DNA of 64,000 nt from Prostheceraeus crozeri. Lineage: Eukaryota; Platyhelminthes; Polycladida; Euryleptidae. Location: NCBI GenBank assembly GCA_907163375.1, contig CAJQUW010011615.1, forward strand, positions 1 to 64,000. Direction: 5' to 3'. The position numbers and the translations under genes were made by a program. The notes beneath the pieces are model-generated. The model saw only the letters and a list, made by a program, of their open reading frames with translations. It was not told the origin of the DNA and ran no database searches. Below, in pieces: positions 31,633 to 43,592 of the stretch (position 1 is its first letter; every line of letters starts with the position of its first letter).

Positions 31633-33232
31633 GTGTACCCCTGTCCTTCTCCTCGTGCTCACTGCTTTGCTTCTTTTTTTTTTTGGAATGGAATAAATAA
31701 CCTTTCACAAGTTTTAAAAGGGGAGACATCATTATGCACAACAAACACAATTTTTTCTATTACTGTCTGTTCAGTACAAATCAATATTCACAAAGTCTTT
31801 TGTAATTCCTAATCCCAATCCCCCTCCAGAGGATTGAGGAGGATTGAATTTCAGATTGATTTCCATTCCATTTTTTGTTGACAGATATCAGATTGTTTGT
31901 GCACAGACTATAGCCAAAAAAGTCGGTGCGAGTCGTGCTATAAAGATGCTAACCCTACAGCAGAACGCCCCACAAACTCCCAGTCTCACCGAGACTGCAA
32001 GACGTGAGGATTACGAATGTTGATTCAGTTGAACCCGCATACGTGAAGTCGTCTCATGCCTTCCACATCTCATAATACCCCACATCATAACTTTGACTTG
32101 ATACCTCAAACGTGTGAACAGGGAGTCTTATCGATGAAACTGCTGGTTCAGGATAGAGCAGGACGGGAAGCCGTTTCAGACTCAAGACTATTCATCGCTA
32201 ACTAGCAAACAAAAGAAAGAAAAATTAAAAAAAAAAGGCGAAAAAAAAGGAAAGTTACTCTTGAAAAAAGCGAAAAATATGATTTCAAACATTCAATTTT
32301 CAGACATTCTTTAAAAGACACCATCCTCAGTGAATCAACCAGCGTGGTCAAGAGCAAACATGATGTCACTTTTGTTTTTACGACTTGGAAAAGAGAAATT
32401 TCTTTCTCAGGGCTTTTCATCGCTTTTCAATCGCCTTCAACTTTTCTCACACACACTTGTTCGACTGACGTTGTTCCTGCAATCTTGTAACCGCTTTCCG
32501 AAGCTACCACTTTGTCCCTGGCATAGTCTTTCCTTTACTTCACGAACTAAGAAGCTAACATCTGCACTCTAGTGGCTTTTTTCCTTTTTTTTTCTTGCGG
32601 ACATCTCACTACATAATTGCCGTTGTTCTTCACCTAGCAATTCTTATTTGATGGCCTGACATAATTTTTTTTTGGTCTTCAACCTGTTATACCTGTTCTC
32701 ACGAGCTATTTATAAATGTGAATCTTCCCGTAATTCGGTCTTCAGGTTCGTTATTTCAGTAACAACGTTGCTCGGTAGATTTCAGCTTTCCTTGCGGCAT
32801 CATCACGATCAGGTCGGCAATTGACTGAATCACCACAATCAGTCAATCACCAGTGTTTCTCCTAGATTTTCCAGTGTCTCCTTCTCAAAAGACATCAAAA
32901 CAATATGACCCAATCATAACAAGTACGATAAAAATCAACAATAACCGTGGAGAAGATGCAGACAAGATAACACGTACGGGTTAGTGTCAGCAACAGCGCA
33001 TGTTAGCACAGTCTAATCAACATCCTTCACGTGCCCATCTTGGAAAAGTCGCAATTTTCAAGTGCCCTCAAAAAAGTGCTCTGTAAGGGCCAATATCTTC
33101 ATGCACCGGCTCTGCTTTGTTAACACAAGGCCTTATCATATGCACAATTTATCTTAAAGGCTTGACGTTTGCACAATTTTGGATGACCTATTCGTTGTTA
33201 GACTATAATTCGTTTTTGCTGTATATTTCCAG
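31633..33232 (+). other. 1.6-kb intron-like or inserted segment in the Polinton
   Basis: This segment has a clearly higher GC content than the flanking Polinton DNA. It lacks coding character, begins GTGTACC and ends TATATTTCCAG, so it has GT...AG ends with a pyrimidine-rich 3' side. No TIRs or TSD were found. Either a spliceosomal intron or an insertion of unknown type. Polintons with introns have been described. Confidence 0.5.
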
Positions 33233-34382
33233 GTGATCCATTTATAAAATTTATGGATATTGTAAGTAAGTATAATGATGTTGCGCATGTGGAACTAAAT
33301 AAAGAAAATATGGTTTTAATAAGTCATAATAATATTTATGGATTTATTCGAGCAGTGTTACCAATTAGTAATACTGATTGGATAGAAACTAATATAATTA
33401 ATTACATCAATGTTACGGAAATAATAAAAAATTAAAATCCTTTTCTAAAGAAAAAATCAGACTATTTATAGATGAACAAAACCAATATAATATTCATATA
33501 GAAAGTAAAAAACATAATGAAGAATCATTATGTCAAGTTTATTATAGAGATACTGTTTATAAAAGAGAAATGGTAGAAATGCCTCAAAGATATGATAATG
33601 ATACTTATATAGGATTATATTCAAACTTAAATATTAATTTATTAAAATCATATATTAATGGCTTAGCTCAACAAGATAAAATTTATATGTGGACAACACC
33701 TTCTACTATTAACAATGACCATAATCATAATCATAATAATTTTAAAGAATCTGATAATAATGATTTTAAAGAATCTTATAATAATAATGATTATAATAAT
33801 GACGATAATAATGATGATGATTCTGAAACATCTGAAAAAGGTGTAAATGGTAAAAAAGATTATAAAAATATTAGTAATTAAAAAAATTTAAGTGAAGAAA
33901 AATTTATATCTCAACGTGATATTAATACTACATATAATCAAAATTCATCTAAATTTCATTTTCTTACAATTGAAAATAATAATGATGGAATAGTTGAAGA
34001 TACTATTAGACAACTATGTGTCGGGTCTACAAAATTTAAATTAGGATTTACATCTAATCAATTTAAAATTTAATCATCTTTAATAAAAACTAAAAATGAT
34101 TCAGATTATGGTGGTGTTATTAAATTTTCCAAAAGAGATCAAAGACCAATATTTTTCTCTATTATATTATTATCAAATAATAAATATAATTTGTAATTAG
34201 ATATTCCTATCAGGGAATGGCATCCTATCAGAGGACGGCATCCTATTCCAAAAAGTGTAATTGATGATGTTGATGAAGAATCAATAGTTAGTGAAAATAA
34301 ATTTAAATTATCTTTTAATAAGACTTCATATGATAAAGAAAATAAAATAAATAAAGAACGTGAAATATATAATAATATTTAA
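33233..34382 (+). pseudogene. Polinton plus-strand gene with Asn/Asp-rich tract, unknown
   Basis: Coding-like, very AT-rich. It includes a segment NENMVLISHNNIYGFIRAV-like near 33300, then an Asn/Asp/His low-complexity run at about 33705-33835 from GATAATAAT-type codons. It precedes the polymerase gene in the same direction. I do not recognise a domain. Broken. Confidence 0.4.
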
Positions 34383-34457
34383 TAACTCTCAAGACCTTGA
34401 TATTAGAATGTTTATATCTAAAGTTAAAACACAAATTTTACTTTAAGAAATAAAAAA

Positions 34458-37400
34458 ATGGAAAAGTTTTATTGTGTCTTATGTAAAAAAAGTTGCAAAC
34501 AAAAAGAAGTTATGAATCTCATTTACAAAGTAAATTGCATTTACACAATGTATATCGAGTTGATGAAGGAAATATATTAAAATTAAATAATTATAAAAAC
34601 GATCTAGAAACATTACCTACTGATATAAAAGTTAAAAAAATATTTGATGATTATTCACATTCGGAATATAAAAAAGTTTTTAATAGTGAAGATGAACATG
34701 TACCAGATGGAAGATATTTATTTAGCGATACAGATGAATTTAACGAAATAGATGAATTTGATGAAACTAAAAAAACCGATGAAGCGGAACGAACCGAAGG
34801 TCCTAGGGCTTCGCCAGTAACAGATATGAAATATTTATTTAATGAATCTGTTGAACATAATGAAACCGATGAAACTTTTTATAATGTATTATCAAACATT
34901 TTCTAAATATTTAAGAAATCTTTCAAATGTTATATGAATGTAGAAGTACTTTATACAAAAAATGGGCCTGATGGAATTCCTGAAGAAATAATACAAGGAC
35001 ATTTTACAAATTCACAAGAAATTCATAATGTAAATGATATACAACCCATATTTGAATCGATGATAAATAAATTAGAAAATTGTATAATTGAAGCCCAGTT
35101 ACGTGAATCTGGTTGGAGATTTGTTAAAATACTCTCTAAGAAAATAGTAATTGATAAATATAAAAATAATACTGGTGGTAGCTTTGTTCCTTTACCTTTC
35201 AGTTCACCGCAAATAATTAACATAAAAAATGAAGATGATTATTGTTTTCTGTGGAGTGTTATAGCACATTTACATCCTGCAGAATATCACAAAGAAAGAC
35301 TAAGTCATTATAATAAAGAAGAATACATAAATGAATTTGATCTCTCTGATGGCTTAGATGAATTTCCATATGATTATAATAGGTTAATAAAGTTTCATAA
35401 AAAGAATAAAAATTTAATAGAAGTAAATATTTTTGAATTAAATGTGAATTATGTTTCTATTGGTAATATTACTCCATTTTACCCAGATTCAAAAAAATTT
35501 TATTTGAATAATAAAAATTTATGTCAATCAGAAATAGTATATAATGATAGAGAAAATTACATGCATTATAATATTTTTTATCAAGGAAATATAATATGTT
35601 CTGAAAAATTTGAAATTGTTAAAACATTATCACCAGTAATGATTAATCATAATAATTATAAAGGACGTAATTTTGATTATGATTATGATTCCGATTATTC
35701 ATCTTTATCTTTAGAATATCAACAAAAATAACAAAATTTAAATAAAAGTAAAAAATGTAAAACAGATTATCAACAACAATTAAAAATGTTACCACAAGCA
35801 TATCACCATAAATATCAAAATAAGATAGAAACGATTCAAAAATTAAATGAAAAAAATAATGAAGAAAATGAAGACAGTAAAGAATTAAATATTCACAATA
35901 AAGAATTAAATGAAGACAATAAAGAATTAAATGAAACCAATCAAAAAATAAATGAATGTTTAAAAAAATGTCAACAACAATATAAAGAACAATATGATAA
36001 AGAATATATTTATCAGCTACAAATATTAAATCAAAATTATCAACAGTCCGAAAAAGATTTACAAAGATATATCGATTTAACACATGAAATATATCAAGAT
36101 AAATTTGAAAAATTAAAACAAACAAAACAATCAGCACAAGCGAATATATTATATTATCAGGGTCATTTTATATTGTGTAAAGATGTTTCTATATTTACAA
36201 AAACTTTAGATAATGCTAATTTTCCCTGTCTCCAATGTATGACGAGCTTTAGAACTAAAGAAGAAATAAATAGACATTTTGAGAATTGCCAACAAAATGA
36301 AGCAGTTGAAAATACTTTTCCTAAAGATGATTATTTAGAATACAATTAAATGGTATTTCAAAAATAAAGTACCCTTTGCAATATATTGTGATTTCGAAGC
36401 ATATATTGTTAACATAACACAAAATTCTGATAATGGTAAATATGAAAAAGGTGCACCTGAACAAAGTAAAGAAAAATATTTATTTGAACAAAAACCATTA
36501 TGTTGGGGAATGTACATTCATTCAAATTATCCTGAATTATTTAAATCAGAGTATTATGAATATTATAGTGAAGATAGTTCAGAAATGTTTACAAAGAAAG
36601 TAGAAGAATTACAAGGACGTTTTTCACATATGCTTGAAACAAATATACCAATGCTTCCATTAACGGATGAAGAAAAATATCATTTTAATGATGAAATAAA
36701 ATGTTTTTACTTTGGAAAAGAATTTACAAATAATTATAAAACTGGCAGAGGTAGATATCTTGATAAAGGAAAAGATCATGATCATCTAAATGGATTATAT
36801 AGAGGTGCAGCACATAATTCTTGTAATCTTAATGCTAATAAATTTAAATATAACTTTGCTCCTCTATATTTCTTCATTGGTTCTAAATATGATTTCCATT
36901 TAATAATGAAAGTTTTATTTTCATTGAAAAATTACAACAACAACAAATAAATGTACTATGTAAACAAGAAGAAGAATATTTTTCAATGCAATTAGGTTGT
37001 ATTAGAATTTTAGATGCATTTAGATTTTTTACTCCTTATTCATTAGATGTTATGGAAAAAACTTTGAAACCTGAACAATGTAAAATATTAAATAAATATA
37101 ATGTAAAACCTTTAAAAGGCATATTCCGTATGAATATTTAACTGGAGATATAACCTGCGGTTCACAGTCGAAGACTGATTTAAATAGAATAAATGAAATA
37201 ATGAAAGAACAAAAACTTCCTCCAATAAATAAATTTAAATCAACATTAAAACAATCACAATTATCTGAAGAAGACTATGCAGAAGCTGAAAAGAATTGGA
37301 AAGATTTAAATTGTAGAACAATGTATGATTATACAATGAAATATCTTCAGATAGATGTATTAATCCTTACTGATCTTTTTGAAAACTTTCGTGACATGTG

Positions 37401-38857
37401 TTTAGAATATTATGAAATAGATCCATGTTATTGTTATTCTACACCAGGTTTAACATGGTTAGCAGGGTTGAAACATACTGGTGTAAACTTAAACATTATA
37501 AATAAAATACATATGATAAATTATTATTTTTTGAATCTGGAATTAGAGGTGGTGTTTCATCACTTTTAGGTAATAGATATGTACAGTGTTACAATAAAAA
37601 AGTAAATCCTGATGATTATGGAATATATAAACCTTTATCTCCAGAAGAAGGCGATCAGTTTAGAAAATTGTTTAATCAAAATATAGAAGGTCTTATATCA
37701 AATGAAGAGAGTCAAGAAGCAGTTGATGAAATCATGAGAGAAAACTATTTGTTATATTATGATTTTAATAGCTTATATTCTTCTTGCATGATACAAGAAT
37801 TACCAACAGGTGAAATGTCATGGTGTAATATTCTTGAATACGAACCTACATATCATGGAAATCGTAATTTGGTTATATATATGAAGTTGATTTAGTATAT
37901 CCTGATTATATAAAAGGCGCAACAAAATATTATCCATTCTGTCCCGAAAACAAAATTCCCAATATAGAAGATTTTTCAGATTATCAAAAATCTTTAATTC
38001 CTAAGAAATACAGACCAACAAAAAAACTTATGTTAACACAAAGTAATAAAGGAAAGTATGTTGTTGAAGGAAGAATGCTAGATTGGTATTTAGAACATGG
38101 AATGATTCTCACTAAAATACATCGAAAACTAGTTTATAAAAAATCTAGGTGGTTAAAAAATTATATAGAGTTCATTATTGAAAAGCGTAAAATAGCTAAA
38201 AGAAATAAAGATGATTTTGGAAACGTGTTCTTTAAATTAATGAATAATGCATTTTATGGTAAGACTTTAAAAAATGTGCGTAATAGACAAAATATTGAAA
38301 TAGTTTATGATAGAGGTAGGTTTCAAAATTTAACAAGGAAACCTACATATAAAAGAACTACTAGATTTAGTGATAATCTATGTGCTGTACATTTATGTCG
38401 AATCAGCGTAAAACATGATAAGTTTAATTTTATTGGATTCACTATATTAGAATCAGCTAAGCTATTTATGTATAAATTTATATATGATTATTTAGCACCT
38501 GCTTATGACAAAAACTATAAATTTCACTTTACAGATACCGATTCTGTTTTCTTAGAATTAACAATACCGTATAATTCTTCACTTGATGAAGAAATTAATA
38601 AAATGAAAGGTATCATTCAGCCTTCCGATTTATGTAAAGTAAAAGATGAATTAGAAGGAAATGAAGAGTACATAACAGAAGCTATATTTTTAAATTCTAA
38701 ATGTTATTGTTATAATACAACTAATAATATTAAAACACATAAGACATTAAAAGGAATTTCAAAGGTATCAGTGGGTAACCAAATAACATTTCAAGATTAT
38801 AAAAATGTATTATTTAATAATGAAAAAAAACAGCATGTAATTATAGACTTAATTTAA
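34458..38857 (+). pseudogene. Polinton protein-primed family B DNA polymerase (fossil)
   Basis: Starts with a C2H2/U1-type zinc finger near 34458-34555 (MEKFYCVLCKKS...). Then come an N-terminal domain (34934-35731, with DDYCFLWSVIAHLHP), a coiled coil and second zinc finger (FPCLQCMTSFRTKEEINRHF, about 36225), exonuclease-side motifs (GAAHNSCNLNANKF), YLQIDVLILTDLF, and the polymerase motifs: DFNSLYS near 37757, NNAFYGKTLKN near 38246 and FTDTDSVF near 38526. This enzyme replicates the element from a protein primer. Motif order and overall size (about 1,400 codons) match pPolB of Polintons. Broken in several places. Confidence 0.9.
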
Positions 38858-39119
38858 AGAAAAATAAAATGTATTTAAAAGAAGAACATTAATTAGCATT
38901 TGATCCATTTAATGATAAAAGGAAAATTTTACCTGATGGAATAACTACTGAAACTTTTTAATTTTCTAATTTCTAAGATAGACAAATTTGATAAAAAAAT
39001 AAAATATTATAACACTATATTTGTATATATTTATCACTCGGTAAACAATTTTTCGATTCAGAGTTTCAGTCGGGGCAAAGCCCCTCGAGCCGAAGGCTAG
39101 TCCGTGAACAGATGTTCTA
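38858..39119. terminator. Convergent intergenic region with GC hairpins
   Basis: Between the polymerase (plus) and the ATPase (minus) lies GGGGCAAAGCCCC (about 39072-39084) followed by AGCCGAAGGCT (about 39088-39098). These are two adjacent perfect short hairpins in otherwise AT-rich DNA. Position between convergent 3' ends suggests RNA 3'-end formation or transcription stop, by inference. Confidence 0.5.
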
Positions 39120-39866
39120 TAACTCTATCATGAATTTTTTTATCAATATTAATTGTAATGAAACCATAATCTTTGACCAAGCATTGTTACACGATTGTTT
39201 AAATTCATCTTTATCTCATATACATAAATCTCTTAACAAATCACTTAAGTTTTTTGCATTTATTTCAAATAGTATAAATATATTTGCATTCTTTCTAATA
39301 ACACTTCCGTCTAATGAATACATACTTTGTGTTAAATAAATAACACTACAGTTGTTATGTCTACCTCTTGTGAAATAATTTCTCTGTACTGACTGATTTC
39401 TATCAATAACACAATCATCAAAAATTACACAATGTTTCATTGTTTTATCTATTTTACTAGGATCTTGCATATTACCACTATCATCTATTAATTGTATCTT
39501 TATATGCTTATTTTTATTGGATTCAACTAACTGATTATTTTTTGCTGCTTCTTCACACCACGAACTTATTTCTTCTTCATATTCAGAGTTTTCATATTCT
39601 TTGAATAATGAAACAATTGCTGTTTTTTAAGATTATTTTCAAATCCATATTTTAAAAATTGATAGACGGGTTGTTCTGCTGTTGTTGTATAAATTATAAG
39701 ATAGTTATAATCCAAAAAATTTGGAGTCGCGAGAATTTTAAATAATAGATACGTTTTTCCACATCCTGATCTTTCACAAATAACTGACAAAACTTTAGTA
39801 GATAAATTTGGATGATGATTAAATTTAAGTTTTCTTTTAATTTAAAAATTTCACTTCACTCATTTT
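39120..39866 (-). pseudogene. Polinton FtsK/A32-type packaging ATPase (fossil)
   Basis: A Walker A motif appears as GCGKTYLLFKIL near 39770. Walker B is CVIFDDCVIDR near 39420, followed by YFTRGRHNNCSVIYLTQSMY and NIFILFEINAKNLSDLLRD. These are the sensor and arginine-finger side typical of A32/FtsK-like genome packaging ATPases of Polintons and nucleocytoplasmic large DNA viruses. It would pump element DNA into capsids. Broken. Confidence 0.85.
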
Positions 39867-39933
39867 TAATAAGAAATTTATATTTTTATTTTATTTTTAC
39901 TTTTAAAGAAGAAGAATAAGAAGAAGATGAAAA

Positions 39934-40737
39934 TTAAGCTTCTCTAACCAAACGATCTATCATAATCTCTTCACCTCCAAAATTTATTTCTTGTCCTTTC
40001 AGATCAGTGGTTCTAATGTTAATGTTGTTAATAGTTTTTCTTGTAATAAGAAAATATATTAATGTTTGTGGAAATACATTTAATCTATAACCAATGGGTA
40101 CAGTAAAAGCTGGAAAACTGAATATTAATTTTGACAATTTACCATTAATATATCCTCCTTCAATAATGTCACAATGTACAATAATTGAATTTATTTCAGT
40201 TATTTTTGGAATCTTCTCACCTAAATGATAACCTTGACTATAAGTTTGTCTATTAAATCCTAATAGTTTTGACAATGATCTATCATGATTAAGATCAACT
40301 TGATGATTTTCGTCTAAAGTAAGAGAAAATTTATTGACTGCCGGTTCAACTCTAAAATGTAATTGTTTCTTATCTTTAAATGTTATACCTAAATGTCTCT
40401 TAATTTCATTTGATATTGATTCAACTTCGTAAGAACCAGGAAGAAAAGTTAGTATTTTCCATGTTTTACCTTTATCAGTAGAATATCTAAATTGGTCATT
40501 AATATCTTTGATAACGTTTTGAAAAGTGTTAAATGTGGAGAAACTAGTCAGTGCAATTTGATAATTTTTATTTTGTTCCAAATGTAGAATGGGTTCTAAA
40601 TTACAAGTGTGTAATGAAGTAGTTGTTATAATTTTTAACGTCGTACTAAATTTTGTTGAACCCAAAATCTCTGTTAGATTTTCTAAATGATTATTAATTT
40701 TGTCAAAATCCACTGATGATAATTCTCTCGAAGACAT
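39934..40737 (-). CDS. Polinton minor capsid (penton) protein
   Basis: 267 codons, one open frame with ATG. It has a beta-rich sequence with KFSTTLKIITTTSLHTCNLEPILHLEQNKNY near the start (shown here only to mark residues 30-60), then YQIALTSFSTFNTFQNV, FLPGSYEVESISNEIK, NRSLSKLLGFN-like and IEGGYINGKL, and FPQTLIYFLITRK near the end. The pattern agrees with the Polinton single jelly-roll minor capsid protein that forms pentons. Right beside the ATPase, as in other Polintons. Confidence 0.75.
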   Translation of the reverse strand: MSSRELSSVDFDKINNHLENLTEILGSTKFSTTLKIITTTSLHTCNLEPILHLEQNKNYQIALTSFSTFNTFQNVIKDINDQFRYSTDKGKTWKILTFLPGSYEVESISNEIKRHLGITFKDKKQLHFRVEPAVNKFSLTLDENHQVDLNHDRSLSKLLGFNRQTYSQGYHLGEKIPKITEINSIIVHCDIIEGGYINGKLSKLIFSFPAFTVPIGYRLNVFPQTLIYFLITRKTINNINIRTTDLKGQEINFGGEEIMIDRLVREA

Positions 40738-40828
40738 TTTTAAACTAAAAAATTTAAATAAAATTTTAAATAAAAATTATAGATAAAAATCGTAGATAAA
40801 AATCATAAATAAAAATCATAGATGAAAA

Positions 40829-41636
40829 TTAGAAACAACATATTTCAGCTATACTTTTATAATCCTCTTCATTTAGAATCTTCTTTTCTAACAGTCTTTT
40901 CAATATAGCATGAATTTCATTGAAACTAGAATTATGTCCTTCTTTTATTGCAGATATTAAAATATTTAATCTATTTAGTAATTCTTGTGGATCATCTGGT
41001 AAAAATACAGTTGTTTCTGTTTTAAAACCTTTTCCTACTTTAACTCCTGTTGATAATAAATTTTCTAATTCTCTATAACGCCAAAGAGATTTTACTACGC
41101 CAAATCTATCTAACATAGATTTATATTTCATGAGATCTTCTGCAGCATAATTTTTTAAATCTGCTCCTCTTAAAAGATCAACTAAATTTCTATCTAAACT
41201 AATAGGTGATTTATCTGGCGTAAAAATTAACCCCTTTAAAGGTTGTGGAAATATTTCTTTCCACCAAGATAAAATCTTGCAAATAATTTTTTATCTAAAA
41301 AGAAAGTAGAATGTTCAAATTGCATAGATTTTGGTAATTTTTTATCTATGTTTGCTTCTAGTAATCCATAGTCATCTATTAATGTTTTAAGTACTGGATC
41401 CGCTATATCAACACGTTTTTCATTAAATTCTTTTTCAAGAGTTTTAAATGGTTCGACAGTTTTTTCATAATCAGTTTTTACTTCTTCAGTTAATTTTACA
41501 TTTTCAAACATATCAGATTGAACGCCAGCTTTTTTCATTCTATGTTGAAGATGATTTCTTTCATGATATTTCATTGTTTTATTAACTCTTCTAATTGTTT
41601 TATTCTTTTAAAATTATCAGCTCTAATTTTATCCAT
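40829..41636 (-). pseudogene. Polinton conserved protein, unknown (fossil)
   Basis: Begins near 41636 (MDKIRADNFKRIKQ). Open parts at 41574-41236 and 41131-40829 include FEHSTFFLDKKLFARF, KKLPKSMQ and GFKTETTVFLPDDPQELLNRLNIL. A helical, charged protein next to the penton gene, in a place where Polintons often carry a conserved protein of unknown role. Assignment to a named Polinton family is not secure. Broken. Confidence 0.5.
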
Positions 41637-41699
41637 TTTTAAAATATAATATTTGAATTTTGTGGTAACATTGGAATACAACAAAAACATTTTTACTGA

Positions 41700-41893
41700 A
41701 CAAATTATTTTTTATTGCTTTGTTGTCTGACATCTTTTCGTTTTAAGTTTTGTTTGATAAATTTTTTTAAAGTTTTTAGTTCTTCTAAAAAAAATTTATC
41801 ATTTTCTTAATTAGAAATTTTGCCATCACTAGAAATTTTGCCATCCTGTTTATTCTTATCATCAACTTTTTCTGACTGTAATTGAAATGATAT
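41700..41893 (-). other. Short Lys-rich coding-like stretch
   Basis: Minus-strand reading gives a lysine/glutamate-rich piece with FLEELKTLKKFIKQNLK and a duplicated DGKIS element (the DNA repeat GGCAAAATTTCTA occurs twice at about 41818-41850). It may be a small gene or the remains of one. Confidence 0.3.
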
Positions 41894-42388
41894 TTAATTT
41901 ACTTCATTAGCTATTTGATAGAATTTTTCAATCTCATCTAACGTAATAACATTATCATCACATACTCTTTGAAGGTAGTAATGTAATTTGTCATAGACTT
42001 CTTTAATATGTAAATGCTTATTTTTTAATGATTTTCGTTTCTTAGTTATTAAAGATTTATCTAACATTGTAACAAGTGAAGTTGTAAAAACACCCGTACC
42101 TGTTAAGCCAGTAGCAACTACAGGAATTGTAAGAACGCCAGATGAAATGACAATTGTTAAGAATATGCCAATTCCTTGTGTTACATTCTTAACTTTAGAC
42201 CATCTCTTTCTTAATTTATCATAATGTTCTAATCTTAATAATGATTGAGATTCCTTATCTTTCATATAACGTACTCTATCTTTATGTTTTTCTTTATTCA
42301 TTTTTTCAATGTCTATTTCATGTGATAATGAAGGATATGTTTTTGAGGTTTCTTCCACTTTTGTTTTATCCACTTTTGTTTCTTCCAT
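41894..42388 (-). CDS. Polinton membrane protein candidate
   Basis: 164 codons from the ATG at 42388 (MEETKVDKTK; an open frame runs upstream without ATG). A charged N-terminal third is followed by two adjacent hydrophobic segments (GIGIFLTIVISSGVLTIPVV and GLTGTGVFTTSLVTML, residues about 78-120). A basic KKRKSLKNKH and a helical C-terminus with DDNVITLDEIEKF follow. Likely a hairpin-anchored membrane protein with cytosolic ends. It is the first gene inside the right terminal repeat. No family recognised. Confidence 0.5.
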   Translation of the reverse strand: MEETKVDKTKVEETSKTYPSLSHEIDIEKMNKEKHKDRVRYMKDKESQSLLRLEHYDKLRKRWSKVKNVTQGIGIFLTIVISSGVLTIPVVATGLTGTGVFTTSLVTMLDKSLITKKRKSLKNKHLHIKEVYDKLHYYLQRVCDDNVITLDEIEKFYQIANEVN

Positions 42389-42589
42389 TTTTAAAGAAAT
42401 ATTATTAGACACATAATTTTAGATATCACATACTTTAAAACCCTGAAAATTGATGAAATTCATGAATTTAGACGTTTTTAAAAATACTAATTTTTCAAAA
42501 AATGGTACTTTTAAAAACGACTAAATTTATTAATTTAGGTCCTAAAAACCTGAAAAATGGATAAAATTCATGAATTTAGACGTTCTTAA

Positions 42590-43586
42590 AATTACCAACT
42601 TTTATGATTTTTCGGTGTCCTGGAACGGTCATGATTTGAGCAAGAAAATAATCATAATCACAAACTTGAGATTCTTAACTTTTATGATTTGATCGGTGTC
42701 CTGGAACAGCTGTCATGATTTTGGGAGTAAAATTTCATTATCTCAAATTTGAGATTCATAACTTTTATGATTTTTTCGGTGTCCTGGAACGGTCATGATT
42801 TTGGGAGTAAAATTTCATTATCTCAAATTTGAGATTCTTAACTTTTATGATTTTCGGTGTCCTGGAACGGTCATGATTTTGGGGGTGTAAAATGTCATAA
42901 TCTAAAATTTGAGATTTTGAAAAATTTGAAAAATTGGGTATTTTTAAAAACGCCTAAATTCAGAAATTTAGGGCTTCATAACCTGAAAAAATGACCAAAA
43001 TTGTTAAATTTAGGCGTTTTTAAAAATATCGATTTTTCTGAATTTTTCCATGTCCTGGAACGGTCATGATTATCAAGGTAAAAAATCATAATCTCAAATT
43101 TCATAACTGAAAAAATGACCAAAATTGTTAAATTTAGGCGCTTTTAAAATACCAATTTTTCTGAATTTTTCGGTGTCCTGGAACGGTCATGATTTTGGGG
43201 GTGTAAAATGTCATAATCACAAATTTGAGATTTAGAAAAATTTGAAAAATTGGGTATTTTTAAAAACGCCTAAATTCAGAAATTTAGGGCTTCATAACCT
43301 GAAAAAATGACCAAAATTGTTAAATTTAGGCGTTTTTAAAAGTACCAATTTTTCTGAATTTTTCGGTGTCCTGGAACGGTCATGATTTTCAAGGTAAAAA
43401 ATCATAATCTCAAATTTGGGATTTTGAAAAATTCGAAAAATTGGGTATTTTTAAAAACGCCTAAATTTATGAATTTAGGTCTTCATAACCTGAAAAAATG
43501 ACCAAAATTGTTAAATTTAGGCGTTTTTAAAAATGCCGATTTTTCTGAATTTTTCGGTGTCCTGGAACGGTTTTCTTCCCATTACT
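42590..43586. repeat. Polinton right terminal inverted repeat, expanded
   Basis: About 1 kb, inverse of the left end but longer. I count eight CCTGGAACGG boxes or near-matches (about 42620, 42700, 42782, 42861, 43051, 43169, 43369, 43561) against five on the left. Related but more diverged repeats continue inward to about 42440. Confidence 0.9.
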
Positions 43587-43592
43587 TCCACC
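43587..43592. repeat. Right 6-bp TSD of the Polinton
   Basis: TCCACC, matching 22686-22691. Confidence 0.93.

Larger units (their letters stand above)
22692..43586. mobile_element. Polinton/Maverick (fossil), 20.9 kb
   Basis: Starts AGTAATGGGAAGAA and ends with its inverse, ...CCCATTACT: the AG...CT termini expected of Polintons, with 6-bp TSD TCCACC. Long terminal inverted repeats of unequal size carry internal repeats. Gene remains include an adenovirus-type protease, retroviral-like integrase with a phospholipase A2-like segment, major capsid, minor capsid, packaging ATPase, protein-primed family B polymerase and several small proteins. Nearly all large genes are interrupted; I estimate some two to three dozen breaks, plus an inserted piggyBac element and an intron-like segment. 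Because it lies inside a gypsy element with about 98 percent identical LTRs it must be younger than that insertion. Confidence 0.95.

Noticed and set aside
35643-36137. 164-codon hydrophobic minus-strand frame
   Set aside because: Antisense of the Asn/Lys/Glu-rich polymerase N-terminal region; the apparent membrane protein is a composition effect.
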